This document shows positions 61,791 to 64,000 of a DNA stretch of 64,000 nt, piece by piece. The notes beneath the pieces are model-generated. The model did no database searches and was not told where the DNA came from. It worked only from the letters and a program-made list of their open reading frames with translations. Origin of the DNA: CAWDMN01 sp963803155 (GTDB taxonomy: Bacteria; Acidobacteriota; Terriglobia; Versatilivoradales; Versatilivoraceae); assembly GCA_963803155.1 (NCBI GenBank), contig CAWDMN010000059.1, forward strand, positions 1 to 64,000, in the 5' to 3' direction. The stretch's first letter is position 1. Each line of letters starts with the position of its first letter. A program made the position numbers and the translations under genes.

Positions 61791-62903
61791 TCACATTTTG
61801 AGAAAGATCTTTTTCTTATAGAACCCATAACAGAGGGACCAAAGCATTCCCCAAACAACCAGGCCGGTGAAAATCCTGGCGTTGAATTCCCCGGCCCAAC
61901 TCAGGAGCCCCATGGTGAACGGCTGGGCAATGCTGTGGAACCACTCTCCTCCGCCCGTGTTGGTGAACATATAAATTAAAAGCGAGTTCATCCCCACGAT
62001 GTTGAAAAAAAGAGTCCACTTTTTGAATCCTTTTACATCAATCAGCCAGTAAGAAAATACCAAAGCCAACAGACACCATCCGCCGGATACGATGACAAAT
62101 GAGCTGGTGCAGATGCGCTTGATGATGGGAGTCCAGGGATTCATCGCATACCCAATCACGACACCCATCAAGCCAGTGGCGGCTAAAATCTTGATTTTTT
62201 GGAACGAATCACGATGGCTCCTCAAGAGCTGCCCGGCTAGCACGCCCCACATCGTGTGAGCCGTGGTGGGAAGAGCGTTGACGACGACCCAGTGCCCTCC
62301 GGAAAGTTTGCCCATCAACAAAAGGTCCACCCATGAACCGAAATTTTTGTCCGGCGTGAAGGGTTGATCAAAACCGGCTACCGGCCAGAAGCGGTACAAA
62401 AGCTCCGTAGCTAAAAGGAGGCAGATCGTGACGACGATTTGCGTGCGCGCCGGTTTTCTCATGAGCAGAAATGCCACCAGGTAGGTGAAGGAAAGCTGGG
62501 CGAGCACATTCCACAACCCCAAACCAATTTTGCCCGAGCCGATGCAATAAAGGCTCCCGCCAAAAAGCAGCAGCAAGGCCGACCTGCGCAATGCATGAGA
62601 AAAGCTCTTGGCCCAGCTTTCTCCTCGTTCCCACCGCAGGCCAAATGAGAATGGCATGGCCACGCCGACAATAAACATGAAGAAAGGTTGGATCAGGTCC
62701 CAGGGACGCAAGCCATTCCAAGGGTGGTGGTCCAATTGCATCCCGAGCCATCCGAGCCAGCTTCCCTGTAAGGCTGGACTGCCCAGCGCGGAATACAGCC
62801 CGGTCGCTTCCCCCACGAGCATAAACATGGTGAAACCGCGAAAGAAATCCAGTGAAGTCAACCGTCCCTGAATGGCCGGGGAGGTGCTGAGACTTTTATC
62901 CAT
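61791..62903 (-). CDS. DUF5009/heparan-acetyltransferase-like membrane protein
   Basis: A 370-residue polytopic membrane protein, paralogue of the gene at 37840. AGGAGGG precedes the ATG. Family motifs: 'SLDFFRGFTMFMLVGEATGL', 'DLIQPFFMFIVGVAMPFSFG', 'ALPTTAHTMWGVLAGQLLRS' and the end 'WSLCYGFYKKKIFLKM', equivalent to 'WYLAYWLYKKNIFIRA' in the other copy. About ten membrane segments. By analogy with HGSNAT it could move acetyl groups from cytoplasmic acetyl-CoA to extracytoplasmic sugars. It lies tail-to-tail with the Kelch-type gene (55-base gap). Confidence 0.87.
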   Translation of the reverse strand: MDKSLSTSPAIQGRLTSLDFFRGFTMFMLVGEATGLYSALGSPALQGSWLGWLGMQLDHHPWNGLRPWDLIQPFFMFIVGVAMPFSFGLRWERGESWAKSFSHALRRSALLLLFGGSLYCIGSGKIGLGLWNVLAQLSFTYLVAFLLMRKPARTQIVVTICLLLATELLYRFWPVAGFDQPFTPDKNFGSWVDLLLMGKLSGGHWVVVNALPTTAHTMWGVLAGQLLRSHRDSFQKIKILAATGLMGVVIGYAMNPWTPIIKRICTSSFVIVSGGWCLLALVFSYWLIDVKGFKKWTLFFNIVGMNSLLIYMFTNTGGGEWFHSIAQPFTMGLLSWAGEFNARIFTGLVVWGMLWSLCYGFYKKKIFLKM

Positions 62904-63231
62904 GATCCCTCCTATAGTTATAGTCGGCCTATCTTACCCTAAAAAACCAATTGCACCTCGTCGTTTTTAAATTTTAGCTTTCCGATTCCAGGCCTTTTGA
63001 TCCCCACCAATTCAAGTATATGGTCCAAAAGACAAGGAGATGAGTTCAAGGCGGGCTCTCATGGCGGTGTCATTAGCAAATGAAAATGTCCGTTTTTTAT
63101 AGCAAATGAAATGTACGGTTTGTAATTTTAAAGTAACTCCAAGCCGTCGTCGGAGTTGTGGGAATTGGAGGAAATCCGAAGCGATTGATGCGGCGGGTGG
63201 CCAGGATAAGGGGTTACATATTTCGAGGTGC

Positions 63232-63259
63232 CACGGACAAAGCTGAAAGCTTGCCCGTG
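63232..63259 (+). repeat. REP-like palindrome, left copy
   Basis: CACGGACAAAGCTGAAAGCTTGCCCGTG, an imperfect palindrome with CACGG(A/G)CAA arms. It is the inverted copy of the palindrome at 63461, one base different. The two flank the RAYT fragment. Confidence 0.8.
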
Positions 63260-63317
63260 CCTTCGGAATTTCTTAAATACAGTTCCTTAGAACGCGAGAA
63301 ACATTGATCAGGCCACT

Positions 63318-63405
63318 ATGAGGCGGATGATGGGATACATTCACAACAATCCTGTCCGGCGAAGGTTAGTTGAAAGGGCTGTGGATTGGCACTAGTCAAG
63401 TGCCT
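63318..63405 (+). pseudogene. REP-associated tyrosine transposase (RAYT) fragment
   Basis: The frame reads 'MMGYIHNNPVRRRLVERAVD' then 'WH', a stop, and 'SSA'. This is the conserved C-terminal part of RAYT/IS200-like Y1 transposases (YIHNNPV..GLV...DW.WSS). The HUH motif and catalytic Tyr parts are missing, and a stop codon interrupts the WRWSS-type motif, so it is a remnant. Confidence 0.75.
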
Positions 63406-63460
63406 TCTAGTTTGAACGAAGAGAATGCATCCTTGAGATAAATCCTTTGCCATGAAAAAG

Positions 63461-63488
63461 CACGGGCAAGCTTTCAGCTTTGCCCGTG
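63461..63488 (+). repeat. REP-like palindrome, right copy
   Basis: CACGGGCAAGCTTTCAGCTTTGCCCGTG followed by GCACC. It mirrors the copy at 63232 and matches the layout in which RAYT genes are bounded by inverted REP sequences. Confidence 0.8.
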
Positions 63489-63698
63489 GCACCCGTAGAG
63501 AGGGGGAAAGTGTACGGCATATGAGCTTTTGCCCGGTTCAATAAAATTATCCCAACCAGCTCACTCAATCTCGCAAGAAAGCGTCCAAGCAGGTACGAGA
63601 CCTAAAAGTCGTAAAGTTGTCAAAAGGCCAGCAGAAGTTCATTCGGATTTGACCGCGCTGAATCGACAATATGTGCGGAACAGGGACGCTCTTAGTTC

Positions 63699-64000
63699 CT
63701 ACGATAAACTTAAGCGCAAAGTACGAGTCCCAACCGCAAAACAAATCACTCCGATGGCAATGAGGACGCCGCAAGGAAGCAGCATTTCATATGTTGAAAA
63801 ACCACGCCACAAAGCCCCTTCAAAAGCCAGGATGCCCCACCGCACCGGGCTGATCATGCCGATTTTCGACATCCATCCCGGCATGAAAGCCAGGGGCACC
63901 ATGGCCCCGCCGAAAAGGGAAAGCGGCATCATTAAGGCCCACCCCATACCGGCGGCCGCCTGTTCAGTTTTTCCCAGACCCGCCACCAGCATCATGATCC
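63699..64000 (-). CDS. ABC-2 type transporter permease, C-terminal part
   Basis: The last 98-100 residues of an ABC-2 family permease; the frame is open to the window edge, so the 5' part lies outside. Three hydrophobic segments are visible (GMGWALMMPLSLFGGAMVPL; WGILAFEGALWRGF; PCGVLIAIGVICFAVGTRTL). 'GGAMVPLAFMPGWMSKIGMI' followed by 'SPVRWGILAFEGALW' is the typical end of ABC-2 permeases of the drug/daunorubicin-export type. The ATPase gene would be expected upstream, to the right. Confidence 0.85.
   Translation of the reverse strand, partial: IMMLVAGLGKTEQAAAGMGWALMMPLSLFGGAMVPLAFMPGWMSKIGMISPVRWGILAFEGALWRGFSTYEMLLPCGVLIAIGVICFAVGTRTLRLSLS

Larger units (their letters stand above)
62904..63698. 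other. Intergenic region with REP/RAYT remnant
   Basis: 795 bases without an intact gene. It holds a transposase fragment (63318-63405) flanked by two inverted palindromes (63232-63259, 63461-63488). The remaining sequence has no supported frame. Confidence 0.55.

Overview
The window looks like a chromosome segment of an uncultured anaerobic bacterium, most likely an acidobacterium (Acidobacteriota). This is inferred from family content: very large Oar-type TonB-dependent receptors with an N-terminal carboxypeptidase-regulatory-like domain and a terminal Phe, secreted proteins with the 'DFSGNW' and 'IPFDFYV' style N-termini common in that phylum, Tat-exported Gfo/Idh/MocA oxidoreductases, and many outer-membrane and periplasmic carbohydrate genes. 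No rRNA, tRNA or CRISPR array was found, so the phylum call is inference.

Layout. 1-5.0 kb: small secreted proteins and a YVTN beta-propeller. 5.4-11.3 kb: a complete tripartite RND efflux operon (TolC-type OMP, lipoprotein adaptor, RND pump). 11.3-11.6 kb: two adjacent palindromic repeat units. 11.6-20.8 kb: YkgJ-type Cys-cluster protein, L-fucose-isomerase-like protein, a sugar-acid operon on the minus strand (MFS transporter, UxaA SAF subunit, UxaA catalytic subunit, DUF5060/DUF4038 glycosidase), a small membrane protein and an amidohydrolase. 21.5-33 kb: a frameshifted TonB receptor, a DUF3179 protein with an in-frame UGA at its catalytic-looking Cys (candidate selenoprotein), a TPR protein and an intact TonB receptor. 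33.4-40.8 kb: two Tat-exported oxidoreductases, a sugar isomerase/epimerase-like protein, DUF421, a lone receiver domain and a DUF5009-type membrane acyltransferase-like protein.

40.9-56.0 kb is the centrepiece: a Wood-Ljungdahl carbonyl-branch cluster on the minus strand. In transcription order it holds a MetE-core/MesD-like methyltransferase, a CooC-type ATPase, CO dehydrogenase CooS/AcsA, a single polypeptide joining acetyl-CoA synthase (AcsB) to the corrinoid protein small subunit (AcsD), AcsC, a RACo/AcsV-type corrinoid activator, a homocysteine-methyltransferase-domain protein and a small zinc ribbon. A divergent AraC-family regulator faces the first gene, and a second CooC plus a small coiled-coil gene lie beyond it. 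All metal-ligand cysteines of CODH and of the acetyl-CoA synthase A-cluster are present, so the complex should be active. No acsE (methyl-THF:CoFeSP methyltransferase) is visible, but two homocysteine-type methyltransferases are, which suggests that the cluster links CO/acetyl-CoA chemistry to methionine or another methyl acceptor/donor.

56.3-64 kb: a GH42-like beta-galactosidase, a pair of hairpins with complementary loops, a Kelch-type beta-propeller, a second DUF5009-type protein, a REP/RAYT transposase remnant and the 3' end of an ABC-2 permease running off the window.

Together the genes fit an anaerobic plant- or microbial-polysaccharide degrader that imports and breaks down sugars and sugar acids and carries a CODH/ACS system for acetogenesis, acetyl-CoA oxidation or methyl-group assimilation.
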